Of a stretch of 64,000 nucleotides of DNA, positions 37,427-51,168 are shown in pieces. The notes below the pieces were generated by a model that saw only the letters and a program-made list of their open reading frames with translations, did not search any database and was not told the DNA's origin. Source of the stretch: Strix aluco (lineage: Eukaryota; Chordata; Aves; Strigiformes; Strigidae); assembly GCF_031877795.1 (NCBI RefSeq), contig NC_133940.1, forward strand, positions 14,013,985 to 14,077,984, given 5' to 3'. Position 1 is the first letter of the stretch. Every line of letters begins with the position of its first letter. A program made the translations under genes and the position numbers.

Positions 37427-40400
37427 GTCAGCTTATGGGTCACTTCATAGCCATGACAATGACATTTTTTGCCTCTTTCTTTACTGCAGGCTCTGCAGAG
37501 CCAGTGATCACCCACCCTGCCCCAAAGGGTACTTGCTGGAAAGCCACAGTCCTCCTAGAGATGTAAGTCAAACAGCTTTCAGTACGGGGTTTTTTTTGGT
37601 ATAAAACCAAGAAAAGCTGCTTTTCCAGTGAAAAGAGGCAGGATTAAAGCCCCATGGGATGGGAGGAAGGTCTCGGGGCTGCTGTGGGATTCACTGTCCT
37701 GCAGAAGAGCTGCAGGAACCAGCTTCCAACAAATTTAATTTGGGGTAAGGGGGGGCTATTTTTGTATTTGCACCAGTATTTCACCCCCCTTTGGTGGCAA
37801 GAAGGGGCTTGCTCTCCTGCCTCAGCAGCTTTATTCCTTGGAAGCTGTGATTCAATGCTTCTGCTTTTTAAGCTTCTTGGGAGAATGGGGATAATTAGTA
37901 ACGAGGCACACGTGTTAAGAACATGCAATTATAACCCATTGGGTTATAATTTATGTCTTATCCTTCTGTGCAAAGTAATTAATATAGTAAAAGATTATTT
38001 ATACCTAAGTGCCTAGAAGGCAAAGTTAGCTCTGCAGTGGCGATGAAACCCAGCTAAGCGCCTGCACCCTAAAGAGGCTGGAGGCTGGAAACCCAGCACA
38101 GACAAGGAGAGGCAGATTTCAGAGGAATTTCTGATTGAACAGAAACTGATGTTTGGAATGCCTCCTCTTCTGGGCACCTTAAAGTGGAGGCAAAGTGCTG
38201 CTGGAGAGCAGGGGGGGGGCATCTGGCTGGTCCCTGCTCTGGCCATGCGGGGCTTTCCTCTGCTCCCACTGCATCTCCTCTTCGGGGCAGGGGCTGCCTG
38301 TGCCCTGTGGGATGGATCCCTTCACCCCGCTGAGGCTCTGAGCAACAGGACATTGAGATTCATTAAAGAGTAATTTGGAGACCTTTTTTCCCATCTGGTA
38401 GCTGCTTTTCCTTATCTCCTGGACACAAACCTGGAGCAAGCAAGGCAAAGGCTGGCCCATCAGCAGGCTTCCAGCAGCCACCAGCAAGGTGGGGCAGAGC
38501 AGAGTGTGGGGCAACTGGGACAGGGGACTTCAGCCAGACGCCAGCGCCACTTGGAAAGGAAAATGAGACCAGAACTCAGCTATGCCCATGCAACGGTTTG
38601 AGCAAATTAGCAGGGACTAATTTTTTTTCTGCGGATGCGCAAGCAGTTGAGACCCCGCAGTTTAATGAGCTTTCACTCCTCAGCTCTGTCCTGCAGCTGG
38701 CCCCCACCAGCGCAGCAGCAAGACACAGCATCAGTCTGACGTGCACACTGAAATCACTGCAAACTTCTACCAGGTCACAGAAATAAGAAATTATTAACCC
38801 TCAGCACCCTGGGGAAGGTTGCAACATGTCCAGGCAGCTCTGGGATGAGGTTTCTTTGCCCTGTCCCTGTTGTTTCTGGAACTGTAAGCCCCTGGGATCA
38901 AGACTGAAGCTAGCAGGGATTGAACACAGCCCATCCCCTGCTGAGACCCCCTTAGTGGCTGCTCAAAGGCAGATTTTGTTTGCCTTAGCTCTCTGTTTCC
39001 ATGGCAATTCATTTGGGAGCACCACCGCAGCGGGAGCATCCACACGGGATGTACCTGGGAAGAGCATGGGCAGCAGGGATGGACACAGGGCGAGACGGTG
39101 CCACTGCGCCCAACCTGTGCTGCCTTCCCCAGCTGGCACTCTGGCGGGCTGGTGTGTTTGCCCATGTAAATGATGGAGAAATACCATGAACCTTGACTTT
39201 ATGATTCAACTTTCAAACCGCTGCTTTTCTCTTGTGCTGGCAGGATTTACAGCTCTGTGTTCACCACCAGCTCCCACTGGGCTGGTTTCTCCTCTACACA
39301 CCTTGCCTGGGCGTTGAGGAGCTGTTTTAACCAGTAGGTCCCAACTAAAGGACCAACCGCTGCTTCCAGCCTTCGGCACAGGCAGACCAGCTGGGCGGGA
39401 GAGTGAGGATGGGAGTTCAGGTGCCAAAACAGATGAGGGGGTTCACAACTGTCACTATCCTTGTCTATTCAAGGCAAAACCTGGATGCTCAGAGCCACGT
39501 CTGTCTGGAGCAGCCGTAACGCAGCTGAGGATGAACATGAAGTCTCCCTGGTGCTGTGTCCTTGTGCAGATCTTGGAGCAGCTCAGGCAAGGGACCTGCA
39601 AGCAGGGTGTCTGCAGATCCTGCAAGCCGGTTCAAGTCTACTTAAGCTAAGAAAAAAAGTCTCTGCAGGTGGTTTGGTGGCCACAGTTGGCACAAGGGAC
39701 CTTCAGCTGAGTTGTGTTGGGGTAAGTGTAAAAGGCCAACGTGTTTGCAACAGCCCCCTTGAAAATGGGAAGCCAGAGAGTTATTCCAGGGTTTGCCACA
39801 CAAAATAAAGATGTACCAGGAAAATGAACCTCAACAGCAGGAGACACATTTTACACCACTGTAGCCAGCAGTGCTGCTGCCATGAGGAGAGAGAGCTTGA
39901 GCCTCCACCCAAAATGCACTTACGCAAATAGTCGTTCCACGAGGTGGTGGGTTTTAGCCCAATTTGGGAAGGAGTGGAGGTTTGCGAGTTGCTCAGCATG
40001 TGCCTGTGCCTGCCCTACAGCAGTGCCGGTGCTTTCAACTGTTTTGATTCCCTCTGGCATGGTGGCTTTGCCAGCCCTGGCAGCAGAATCCTGCAGGGGA
40101 GAGAAAAAAGGGACAAAAAGGTGTCTGTGCTGAGCCAGCTGACACTGTGCAGGCTGATGGGGGACCCCGGGGGGGTTCATGACCCCCATGCAGGTGGCAG
40201 GTTCCCCCATGCCCCAGCTGTGCAGGAGCTTCCTGGCCTCTCCAGCCAAGGACTGCTGCTGCCGGAGTTATCCCAGGGTAGGATGGACACAGTTGGGTGC
40301 ACTGGGGAGCCCAAGCCCTGGTTTCTGCTGTCAGACCAGAGCTGAGCATTTTATCCCTGGAGCAAAAACAGGTATGAGAAAGCAAAAAAAAGTTATTTAC

Positions 40401-42450
40401 CAGGGGCACTCTGGTCCCAGGTCCCTGTGATAAATCTTTCTGTACTTATACTCACCACTTCACTGCAGCACCAGAGCTGCTCTGGATCCTGCTGGGGTCT
40501 GCATGGGGAATTACCAGGCACTAAGATGGCCCACAGCCATATGGTAGGTCTAAATTTGCACAGAAGGAGCTCATGGGAGAGCCCTTCTGAGAGAGTTTGG
40601 GCCCTGCTGACAGTCTCCGGAGCTCGGGGCAGATGGCTGGGGAATAGCCAGGCTTTGCTTTTTTTTTTCTGGCACAGCTGATATCCAGAACAATTGCCAA
40701 GAACCCTTTGACAGTCATTCACCCTCCAAGAAAAATTGGATTTTTTATGGACGTGAAGAATTATTGTCCATGGATAGTGCTGTAAACTCTCAGGTGTCTC
40801 TGCTGATGTCAGTGCAGATTAAAGAGTCGTGTCCATTTGGCCATGAGTCTGCCTTGGCATAACTGGCCCCAAATGCGGTGTTGGACTGATGAGAAGAAGT
40901 GGGAGCATCTTCACACGTCTGAACAGCGCTTGCTTCTCAGCCTGGTCCATCGTGGCTCTCAGACCTCATCAGTACCACAGTGACACTCAGTTTTTGCCTT
41001 AGCCCATGGCAGCAAGACCTCATGCATACATACATCTCATCTGGGGTACTTGTGCTCCTCCTAAAGGTCACTGTAATGAATTAGGGGGATTACTTCTCCC
41101 TTCAGGGAATGTGAAAATTTGGGGAGGCCTCATGAAATGCATAAAGCTCATTCTGCAGGGAGAGATAAGCATTAAACAGTGCAAGAAGGATGTGCCAAAC
41201 ACTAGCAGTGAAATTCGTATTTTAAATTCTCTCTGGCACTGTAAAGATGGTGAATTCAGCTGCAGACTCTCAGGGACCCCGGTTGGTGGTGATTTATGTT
41301 GCTCCATGATGGAGTGGGATTTGCAGAGACACAGCCAACCCCTCTCCCCCTTCCCTTCTCCTGCTCGGCAAGGACTTAGTCAGAAAGGATGAGGCATTGA
41401 AAGCTGTCCAGCTCTGCGTAGTGTCTCTGCTCAGCTGCTGCCCTGGGCTCGAGTGCTGCTTGACAGTGCTGGTGGCCATGGGAGGTGTTTGTCGGCAGAT
41501 GCTCTTCACTGCTGCTTCCAGAAATTGCATTATAAAATGTAGTGCAAAGCACTGTAATGAAAAAAGAGTAAAGAGAGCCCTCCAAATGCTGTTCTGCCAG
41601 CAAATGCCTGCTCTGGAGGCCATGTGGGCCACCTCCCTGGGGCACAGGGGTGATTTGTGCTGCTGGAGCTCAGTGGTGGAGATTGGGGAGTTCCGAGGAG
41701 CTGTTGCTATGTGATGCTTGACCCTGTCATTGGCAGAAGCCAGTCCAGAAACCCTTGGTGTGTTTCAGCATCACTGGAGCTGGATGGCGATGGGGGCTTT
41801 GATGTGCCGATCCAGCCAGTGAAGCATCCCTGGTGCCAGTGCAGCGCTGGGTACCCTGCCTCGGCCGAGCGCATGAGGGAAGGACCTGGATATCAAGGGC
41901 ATCTCAGCCCCCTGCCCAAACCGGGGTGTCCCTCGCTCTTCTGCCCATTGGGGTGAGCAGCCTCAGTGCTACCCTCCCCATCAGTGACAAAACACCTTCT
42001 CCCCACGCCGGGAGGTGGATCTCTTCCCACCCCGTCCTCACTTCCCACAGGCGTTTCTGCAAGCAAGTGTTTTGGCAGGGCTGTGCACAGAGATGGCAAC
42101 TTTTCAGAAAATACTGCAGAGTATTCACATTTTTCTCTCCATAATCACCAGTATTCCTCCTGAAAACCACTGGAAAAGGGTTACATGAAGCTGACTATGA
42201 AGGGAAATCAAGACAGCCTCATTGTGGTCGTTCAGGTGCATCCTCAGATGATGGTGGGGGGAAAAAAAGGAAAAGCATTTCCTCCTTCCCCTGCCCTGGG
42301 AAAGGGCCTGTCGGATGTGGGATTTCCCTTTCTGTCCCCAAATGCCAGCCCCAGCCGCCCACCCAGGGGGCCTTGCTGCCATGCTTGGGTCTTGCATCCC
42401 TTGAAGGGGAAAAAGAGAGAAAGGTCCCCCAAGGACTTGCCTTTCCAAGC
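37427..42450. other. Non-coding single-copy DNA
   Basis: No gene is supported. It contains the perfect palindrome at 37927-37951, a ten-G run near 38,209-38,218, and GC-rich parts full of overlapping two-strand frames. Nothing recognisable as an exon was found. Confidence 0.5.
37927..37951. repeat. Perfect palindrome, 12-bp arms around one base
   Basis: Arms aattataaccca and tgggttataatt flank a single T at 37939. All 12 pairs match. It sits in AT-rich single-copy DNA with no gene boundary nearby. It could be a dimeric factor site, a cruciform-prone spot or chance. Confidence 0.9.
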
Positions 42451-42592
42451 CGTTGGGACGGGGTGAAACACCCCTCTCGTCTCTGGCGGCGGATCACAGC
42501 CGGCACACTGTCGGTGAGTCACTGCCTGAGCGGCGAGACTGGCTGTGACGGGTTCGCCCGTAAAAGTTATTAAATCATCGCTCAGCGCCGGC
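42451..42592. promoter_or_regulatory. Small CpG cluster, possible regulatory element
   Basis: About 15 CpG dinucleotides fall in roughly 140 bases, in a window where CpG is mostly sparse. The 3' part combines CpG-rich sequence with ttattaaatcat, an AT-rich core. High local CpG can mark an unmethylated enhancer or small CpG island. No exon or splice donor can be assigned, so a promoter is not claimed. Confidence 0.25.
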
Positions 42593-45500
42593 TCTGACAT
42601 TTCCATCAGAGATGGCTTTTATCCCAATTTGTGCCAGGGAAGCTGTGCTGCTGCCCCCCATTTCCCTCTGCCTTCACCTATTTACTTCCCATCACTATTT
42701 TTTCCCTAAATCCCAAATTCCTGTGCTCAGCCAGGTTCGAGCAGCAAGAGCTCAGATCCCAAACCAGGTTTCTTCCCTGGCGCTGGAGGGTCCCCCAGGA
42801 CTCCTCCTGGGATGTGCTCCAGCATCCAGCCGGCCCCAGTGATGCCTCCCAGCCATGTCGAGGTTTGGATGGATCCCACCTGGACACCCCACGGGGCCTC
42901 CTCTCCTCACCTCCAGCCAGCCTTGCTGAGGAAACGCACGATTTTCTTTTTCCCTTGGAAAAGACCAAAACAAAAACTTCACAGCTTTTTCAAAGGCCAT
43001 GTTTTTCAGAAGCAGGTCTTGGAGCACTGGAAAGAGCCCCAAGGGCCCTGAGGCTGGTGCCCTGCAGCACCCCATGCCTGCCCTTGCTGTGTCAGACTGG
43101 CTTTTCTTCCAAAAAACCCTGATTTTTCTCCAGAAAATAAATGAAACAAAAAAAATCTGTTTAAAAGGTCAATTGAGAGCTATTTCTGCAGTATCCCTGG
43201 CCTGAGCCAGGGGACCAGGGACAGCACACTGGCAGGTCCTTGGTCCTAGTGCAGGATCTCCACCTCACCCTGCAAGGGCTGAAATTTTTAGTTTTGGGGA
43301 GGTAATTTTCATTGGGTGCGGCTTTTTCCGCCACAAAAGCTAAAGCTCACCAGTGACTGAGGGCAAGGGGGTTTTGCAGCAGCTGTGTTTGTTAGCGTCT
43401 GGCTTGGGGGGGAATGAGGCGCAGGCAGTATTTGCTCCTGCCAGCTCACCACATCACCACTGATTAGACCATTGCTTGGTGTATAATTAACCTCATGCTA
43501 ATGAAGCACACTGTGCTCCCACCCAAGCAGGGCCAGGGTTCCCGGCTGGGCTGCAGCAGTGATGTCAGTGGTGTCTGAGATAATCACAGCAGGCATCAAG
43601 GGCCTTAGGGGAGGTTCAGTTGAAAGTTCAGAAAGCCTATATTGCACAGACCCCGGCAGCCTGTGGCAGGCTCTGGGTAGATGTTGGGAAGAGCTGGCTG
43701 CGTGCCCAGGACCTGCACCCAGTGTGGGAGAGCCACCATGGTGGCGAAGCCTGCAAGCATCAGCTCCCCTGTGACAAGGTGTCAGCAAGGGAGAAAAGCT
43801 GCTCAGGTGTGTGTTACCTCTGGTTTAAGTTCCCAGATCCCAGCCTTCTGTTAGGTTCATGGGTTCAGGTTCGGGTTCAATTTGCCCTTAGAGCGTGTCA
43901 GTGGGGGGAGCTGTACAGGGGGAGGCTTTATGCAAGTCCTGCCCTCTCAGTCTGCCTTCCAACTATGCACACTGATTGCGGCAAGTGCCTTCTTTTAAGC
44001 AATGTGATGAGCTGGAGACAAGGATAAACCCGTGGTTTTCCAATCTATCCAAGATGCCAAAGCAGACGAGAAGTCTCACACCAGGTCCATTGCTGATCTC
44101 AGGCATTTAGTGCCACAAAGTTGCTTTAAATGCACCCTCTCCTGTGGGACAAGTGCTGTCTGTCCACCGTGGAGGGTGGGGAACAATGTGCAGGTGGCAG
44201 AGGTGTCCCACTGCCCCGCAGGGCTCCTCAGCTCCCAAAGGACTGCAGATGTCCCCAAATCACATCATTGCTCAAAAGCACCCATGAATAATCCCTGGCC
44301 CGCACTCCTTCACAGCCAGCTCACACGAGCACTTTGACACCACCCTCTCGTGCAAGTGCTTTGCACACACCAGCTGGCACACACATTGTCCCTGCGGCGT
44401 TTGTGGTGCCTGTCCCTGACTGTGGGCCAGGGAGGGCACCGCTGGCTTTGGCCCCTCTAAGGACCATTCAGCCTCCTGAGAGCAAACCCGCGGTGAGTGC
44501 TGCTGCTTTACAGCGGGAACTCAGCACAGGGCAAGCTGCAACCTGTGGCATAAAATCCTCTTTTTCTATTCACAGCCCTGCCAGGAAGCTTATTAGTCTG
44601 CTTTCTCCTGGAATAGATCCATGGTACAGCCTTGGGCTGTGGCACGCATGCTCCTACAGGTGAGTAGGGAGTAAATTACTTGGTGATGCCCCTGCTGAGC
44701 ATCATCTCCCCTGTCCATCATCACGAGCTGGATTTTTCCCATGTGGAAACTTGGGGCAAAGCAATCAGCAAGAACCCAGTAAGCCTGGGATGAAAGAAGG
44801 AGAAGCAGAAACAGTCAATGTACCTGGGACAGCCTGTCACTCCTGCTGGTTGATAAACACTCAGTGAATCAATCCGGAGGGAGAGAAAACGGTTAGGTCT
44901 GGGGTTTAATGGCCCTATTTTCTCAGCCATGCCAAGATTCCTCTGATCCTGGAGTAACTGCTCCCTCTCACAGCCCCCTGCAAACCCCATTCCTTGCCCA
45001 GGTGCGGGCAGTACCTGCAGATCAGTGGCTGGGCACCGCACAGGTCAGGCATTTGTCCCGGGGTGCCCGGGGGCAGAGCACCTCATCTCAGGGCAGATGC
45101 AATGACATCCTCTGCTCTGCCCAACACATCCCTGCATGTCCAGCACCCAAATATCCACAAAACCACTGGGAAGGGAAATATTTTGGACTAACATTTTGGA
45201 AGCAGCTGTGGGGCAGGCCTCAGGGCATCACTGGGTGAGCACAGCCAGAATACGGCCACAGCTCTGAGCGTCAGCGGTGAAGTGCCTCGCAGCGCTGCTG
45301 TTTGCCCTCCTGGCCAACGGCACCAACAGCCGCTGCTCCAAGAGGAATCTCCAAAGCCAGTGGCTGCAGATGCAAGGGCAAAAGCCAAGCAGCACTCAGA
45401 GCTGGCAGCTTTGCATCTGGCTTCTGCTATGAAGGAAATAATTAACAGGAATAATCACATAAGAGCAGCAGCACGCTTGGGAGTTGAGCAAGTTTTATCA

Positions 45501-48000
45501 ACCCTGACGTGCTGGGCAGGGGGACATCCGCTTTCACTGGGAGCAGTAATAGCAAAAAGAAGATGAATTCAAAAAAGCTCTGTAAAAGGAGAGACCAAGG
45601 CTCCAGGCAGAGCTTGGGGAGTTTCCCTCCACAACAGACACAGGGCTGATTTTTCAGAGGAGATTAAATAATTTAGTGGTGGCCTGGCAGGGAAGCAGCA
45701 CTAATTTTCTACATCTTTGTGCTTGCAGAGCAGCGATAAACTGCCCCAGTTATTGGTGTGGGGAAAGGATCAAAGCACTAAAAGCACGATAAGGTAGATG
45801 AAAAGTTCCCCTGTGGGATTGCTGGCTGTCCCTATCACTGTGACCCTCAAAACAGAGGGGGACCTGGCACCCATTACCTGTTGTCCCATTTTCTCCCCAG
45901 CACAGTGGCAGCTCCCCCTGCACTGGCCCTGCTGTGTGGTCACAAAACTCCTCCCCACCTGGATGACATCTGCCTTGTCTACGAGGGAGCTGAAAAATCT
46001 TTGTAAAATTAAATGAAAGCACTTAAAGCATCATTCCTGGGAGCCTGCAGGAGGGGCTCAGGCTCCCCTGTTTCTTGCTGACAGCCTCATCGGGAGGTGG
46101 GCACGCTCCCCGCATGCCACCCTGCGGGGGGACAATGTCAGGTGCCAGCAGTGGCACCCAGGCTCCTGCGTGGGGACATGGAGCCTTTCGAGGACAGGCA
46201 GGGAGCGACAGCCGCTCTGACTCATCAGGCTTGCACAGAAGACTTGCAGATGGATGTTGAAGGCATTTAAGTTTTAATTTTTTATGGTGTCTGACAGTTT
46301 ATTTTTTAATTAAAGCTGTGCTTGAGCAGGAAGGGTTGGAGCTGTTGTTTCTACGGCTGCTCTGCCCTGGCAGATGCTTGTGGTTGTGTTTCACCCATCA
46401 AGTTTGGGAAAAGGAGTGGGATGGCCTCTGTGGCACAGTACTTTCCTATTTATTTTAAAAAAAAAAATCTGTACTAAGTCGATTTTCTAAGAAAAAAGAA
46501 GTGAAGAAATTCTATCAGGCTCCATTGCCTCCAAGTTACCCGATATGGCAAGTCATTAAAACCCATCTTTTACACTTACAAATGACATTGCACGTGGTGT
46601 ATCCCTGGAACAGTCTTTCTACCACTTCTGTGGGGAAATAGGATGAAAAACCAGCCCAGGGCACAGCAGCAGCTGCAGCCACAGGTGAACATGTGTTAGC
46701 AAATCTGAGCGGTGAATTGTTTGGCTGCCCTGAGCCCTGTTCCTGACAGCGCAGCATCAGCTGAGCTGAGCGGGTAGCGCAGGTGAGGCTGCTCCACATC
46801 CCACACTCCGGGGTACAGCTGAGCCCAAGCTGGCGGTGACCCCCAGCCTCATTGCTCCAGCCCAAACCTGCAGCTACCATGGAAACTCAACTCCTAATGC
46901 AGAGGCTGCTGGTCAGATCCAGTCAGAGCCAACCCGACCCATTTCTGGGAAAGAGAAACCAAAAAGCTTCTCTTAGAGATGGAACATCATGGTAGTGATG
47001 GCTGAATCGGTCCCTCCTTGCTTTGCTTTTCACAAGAGCCCTCCTCTCAGCCAGTCACTAAAACCAGGCATAAAAGCAGACTTAATCACGTTAGCAAATG
47101 ACTCCCAGGAAATAATTGCCTCTTTTATGGAAGTGACCTCATTAGGCACTGTTAAATTGGGCAGTAAGAGAGACATCTGGTGTCTCTGACATCACTGCAC
47201 CAGCAAGGGATGCGATGTGACCATGTCCATGCTGTTATTTCCAGGGTTCAGCCGTGGCATATTTTTCTGTCCCTACAGTCTGATTTTAACACGCATGGCC
47301 ATGTCCGTGCTGAAAGACACAGAAGTGCCCAGTGCTGGTGTGGGATGGTCTGTTCCAGGGAAATATGGGACTAGTTCTTGGTCCAGGAGACGGCAAGTCC
47401 CACACAGACCTGTAGCACAGCAGGCTTTAACAAAGGGAAGATGGAAAAACACAAATGAAATCCTGAAGGAGTCAGGGCCATCTTGGTTGAAAACACATCT
47501 GCATCAATAACCAGGCAGCACAGCATAAATAGAGATAATTAATTACCTCTTACTGCATTATTTATTATTCTAATGATTTGTCATTTTCTATAATGGTTCA
47601 TAATTTTCTACTTGCTCCCTTCTGCAGCTCTTCATCCTTGGTGCTGAGTCAACTTCCAGCACTGTGCAAATGTCTTACCAGGGAAAATCACTCCTCCAAA
47701 GACACCGGGAAAGCTCTTTGGTACCCAGCAGGTCATCCTGTTTCTGACTTGGGGTGAATAAGCAGCCCCTTTTTTTGGGGAACTAATTGGTGATTGTGCC
47801 CATCCATGCTGGGTGATGTGCCCCAGGCTGCTCTGCTGGGGCTCCCGCTGCTTCCTGCCCTGGCTCACATGTGCTACACCTTCACCTTCCCAAAAGACTG
47901 GATGCACCTGGAGGCCACAAAAAGCCCAGGCACCTCCCTTGAAAAATCTGAACATGTATTTGCAAAAAAGTTGTTACCTGGGAAATTGAAAGTGGAGGGT
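42593..48000. other. Non-coding single-copy DNA
   Basis: No gene is supported. A short cluster of ggttca repeats lies at 43852-43880. An AT-rich patch at about 47,520-47,620 contains several TAATTA/TTATTA motifs and is a possible conserved non-coding element. Remaining open frames overlap on both strands. Confidence 0.5.
43852..43880 (+). repeat. Short ggttca direct-repeat cluster
   Basis: The hexamer ggttca occurs at 43854, 43862 and 43874, with ggttc at 43868. The spacing of two and six bases between full copies gives an imperfect hexamer tandem repeat. The unit resembles a nuclear-receptor half-site, but that is only a likeness. Confidence 0.5.
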
Positions 48001-48072
48001 GGACAGCAGGATGAGCTGGGGGTGCAGGACAAGCCAGGGCAGTGGGATGAGCCGGGGCCACAGGATGAGCTG
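48001..48072 (+). repeat. 18-bp tandem repeat, 4 units
   Basis: Four units begin at 48001, 48019, 48037 and 48055, each of the form ggN cag(tgg) gat/gac gag/aag c(t/c)g. In the plus-strand frame the unit reads Gly-X-Gln-Asp-Glu-Leu/Pro. The frame (47794-48096) has no other coding support, so it is annotated as a minisatellite. Confidence 0.8.
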
Positions 48073-51000
48073 AGCCTTGTCCTTAGCTGGAGGTAGGATG
48101 CAGCAGCTACAGCAAATCAAGGGTCTTCACTGTTCTGCTGCCAGGTCCTGCAGCAGCTCAGTAACCTGCAGAAAGTAGAGATGGAAATTAGAGAACAAAT
48201 GTGCCTGTGTATAAGTGTGAGCATGAAGAAACAAAGCTGGAAGGTGACTCTTGCCTTTCCCCATCTCCCATCACTGAAGCTGAAATAAGTTGTGATTATA
48301 TTTTAGCAGAGAAAACTGGCAATATTTGCTATATTATCTGCCTGGCAGCTGCTGTGAGTGGTCCCCTGGGCTGGGAGCACTCTCCTTTCTTAACACAACA
48401 AATGCAATTTACTGCATCCATCGCTGGGAACTGCCAGGAATGGCTGCGGTGCCACGCGTGACAGTGCTCTGGTCGTGTCACTGCTCTTGACAATGTTGTG
48501 CCATGATGAATGCTCTGCCCAGCCCCGAGGGAGGCTGATATTTGCTTGGGGGTGCTCCAGTCTCACCTCTCCGCAGCAGGACCTGGCTGGCCCTTGCCCA
48601 CCACAGCCCCACACAGCACCTGGCAAGTGGCTCCTGGCTGGGGGCAGCCAAATCCGGGGTGCCCCGAGCTCAGCCCACCTCAGCACCCTCTGCAGCGAGG
48701 CAGCCTGCAAGGCCTCCCTTGCCTGGCCAGTCACTCCGCACTTAAAAAGGCACTTTTACGTTCAGATGTGGTGAGAAAAGCCTTTTTTAGCCAGCTAGGA
48801 ATAAAATGGGTGATTTAATTATTATTTTTCTCCAGGTAAGTTGGGCCCCCGCAGGACACAGACGCTGGTGTTGGGGCTGATGGCAGCGCTCCCCAGCTTG
48901 CCCTCCTGCTTCTTGCTCCCAAAGCACAGCGCGGGAGCTGGGTGCCCAGGAGAGGGGAGGTGTTGTACCTCCCTGCACGGCGAACTAGCAGGTAGCAACA
49001 CAAAAAGGGTGCTGAAAAATAACATCAAGCTCAGGGCATGATTTCTTGCCAAGCAGGATGCAACAGCAAGGGTCGCTGGCTCCGCAAACCACAGTTTTCC
49101 CAGCGAGCTCGGTGTCGGCAGCCCGGGGAGAGGCGCCTCGGCAGCGCTGCGATTGCCATCTAGAGGCTTTTGAGAAATGAGTGGCTTCAACCCCACAAAC
49201 ACAGCCCGAGCCGGGCAGCACCCACCCAGGGTGACACGGGGTGGCTCCCTCCAAGGCTGGAGGTGACGCCCATGAAACCCACGGTGGCAGCTGGGATGGC
49301 AGCGAAGGCGCTGACTTCAGGCTGTGCCGGGTCAGATGGGGAAAGAAAGGATTGACTAGGGGTGGACTGGGCAGCCCCCGGGATGGGCTGCAGGGACAAG
49401 AGACCAACTGGGACAAGCCCTGGGTGTCGTGGCCACAGCCCGTGTGCCCTGTAGCGGGGATGCTCTTGAGCTTGCTCCCGAGCCATGAACAGCTGGTGTA
49501 GCTTAACTTCTCTGCCCGGGGATGGCTTGTGGGCTCTGCTTCGTGAGGTGGCAAAGTGCAAAGATGCTCCGAAAAAGATTAGGTTGCAAAGATGCAACCC
49601 CCTGAAGAGCATCATTTCAGTATTGCATCACTTGTAAAGTTTCTTCTGCTACACCAGGGCAAACCTCCATCTGTCCTCCTGCAGTCTGTCTTGCCTCCCA
49701 CTCTCAGGTTCTCATGTGCTCAGTGAGAGAAGGGTGTGGGGTTATTTTGATTTTTTTTTTTAAAGTTAATTGCATTTTAGATTCCCCTGCTTCTTGGTCT
49801 TCCAATAGACCCCCAAGTTGCTCTCCTGGGGTAGTGTCATGTTTCATGTCTTCCTCAGACCAATATTTTGCAGCTACATGTAGCCCAACAAGGTGCCAAT
49901 TGTTTTCAGAAGCACAAATGAATTTAATAAGGGTCTCAGCAAGTTTTTGAAACCATGGTTGCCTTGTCACACCTCCAGCCCCTCAGGCCACATTTTCTTA
50001 TCGATCTGTTTATTGCCTCTGCTGAGAGCACTGTCCATCACTGGCGCCAGAATCCAGCCCGCAGCACAGAGTGGACACTGATAGCACTATTTAGGTGATA
50101 AATGAGACGTGCCTCTCATTCATCATGTTTATGAAGCATAAAATACTCATTTTTTTAAAGCACTGATGTCTAGGGAAGTCAACAGTCGGTTCCTTTATGT
50201 TTCTTGCTGTAGGTAGTCAGCAGTTGTGCTGAGCTGCAAGTGGAAATGCCCTTGCAAGCCCAAATGCTGCTGCTAAACTTTGGTGTTTCGCTTGAACCTC
50301 TTTGGAATAAATGCGGCTTTCCAAAATCTCAAACGCCGGCTCCAGCGGGCGCTCTGCCTCGGAGCAGCAAAGTGCTTGCTGCGAAGGTGCTTACCTGGAG
50401 AAACACAACTAGCTGCAAGTCAAGATGAAGTTCGTGTCACCGCTGTCTCTGTCCAGAGGGACTCGGGGACCCGTCCAACAGTGGGCAAAGCAGAGGTGCT
50501 AGGAGAGAGCGAAGTGTGGGAGAGGAGCCCATGGATTGCAGAGGAAACCCAAAATGGACACCTGAAAAATTGGAAATCCTGGCATTTTTTAGAAGTACAG
50601 CAAAGCTGGAGGAAAGGGGCAGTGGGAGGTTCAGAGGAGGAGCAGAAATTATGTGAAGCCAGAGAAATACCTAAATATAAGACAAATAACAGGAGATTAG
50701 ACAGCCCCAGTAATGACACTCGGAATTAGCCAGAAACCCCTTGTTTGGGAAGTGTAGCTGCTTTTTATATCATCTCTCACCAGGCTGGAGATTTCCTTTT
50801 AAATGTTGCTTTTCTGTGAAAATCAGGACGGGAACCCAGAACGGAATTTTTTTGCAAAATGTGCTGGGCAGGCCCCCCTGGCTCTGCTGACCCTCCCCTC
50901 CTGCCCAGGCTGGTTCAAACATACCCACACCGGGAGCTGCAGCCCAACAAAAACACAAGGCACCTTTCCAGGGAAATCTCCACTCCTGGAAGGGTCCCAC

Positions 51001-51168
51001 CTTAGAGGCTGTAGGAAATTTTACAGGAGGAACTTAAGCTCTCCAGCAAAGTTTAGGATTGGGTTTAAAACTCACCTTAACTAAAAAAAAAAAATAAATA
51101 TTTCAGCACAGATCTGCACCTCAAAGATAAACATTGCTTTCTTTCCCCAATGGCCCCTATGCAAAGGG

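Noticed and set aside
48985..49554. 189-codon minus-strand frame
   Set aside because: GC-rich shadow-type frame overlapping another minus-strand frame (49187-49615) and plus-strand frames, with low-complexity Pro/Ser content.
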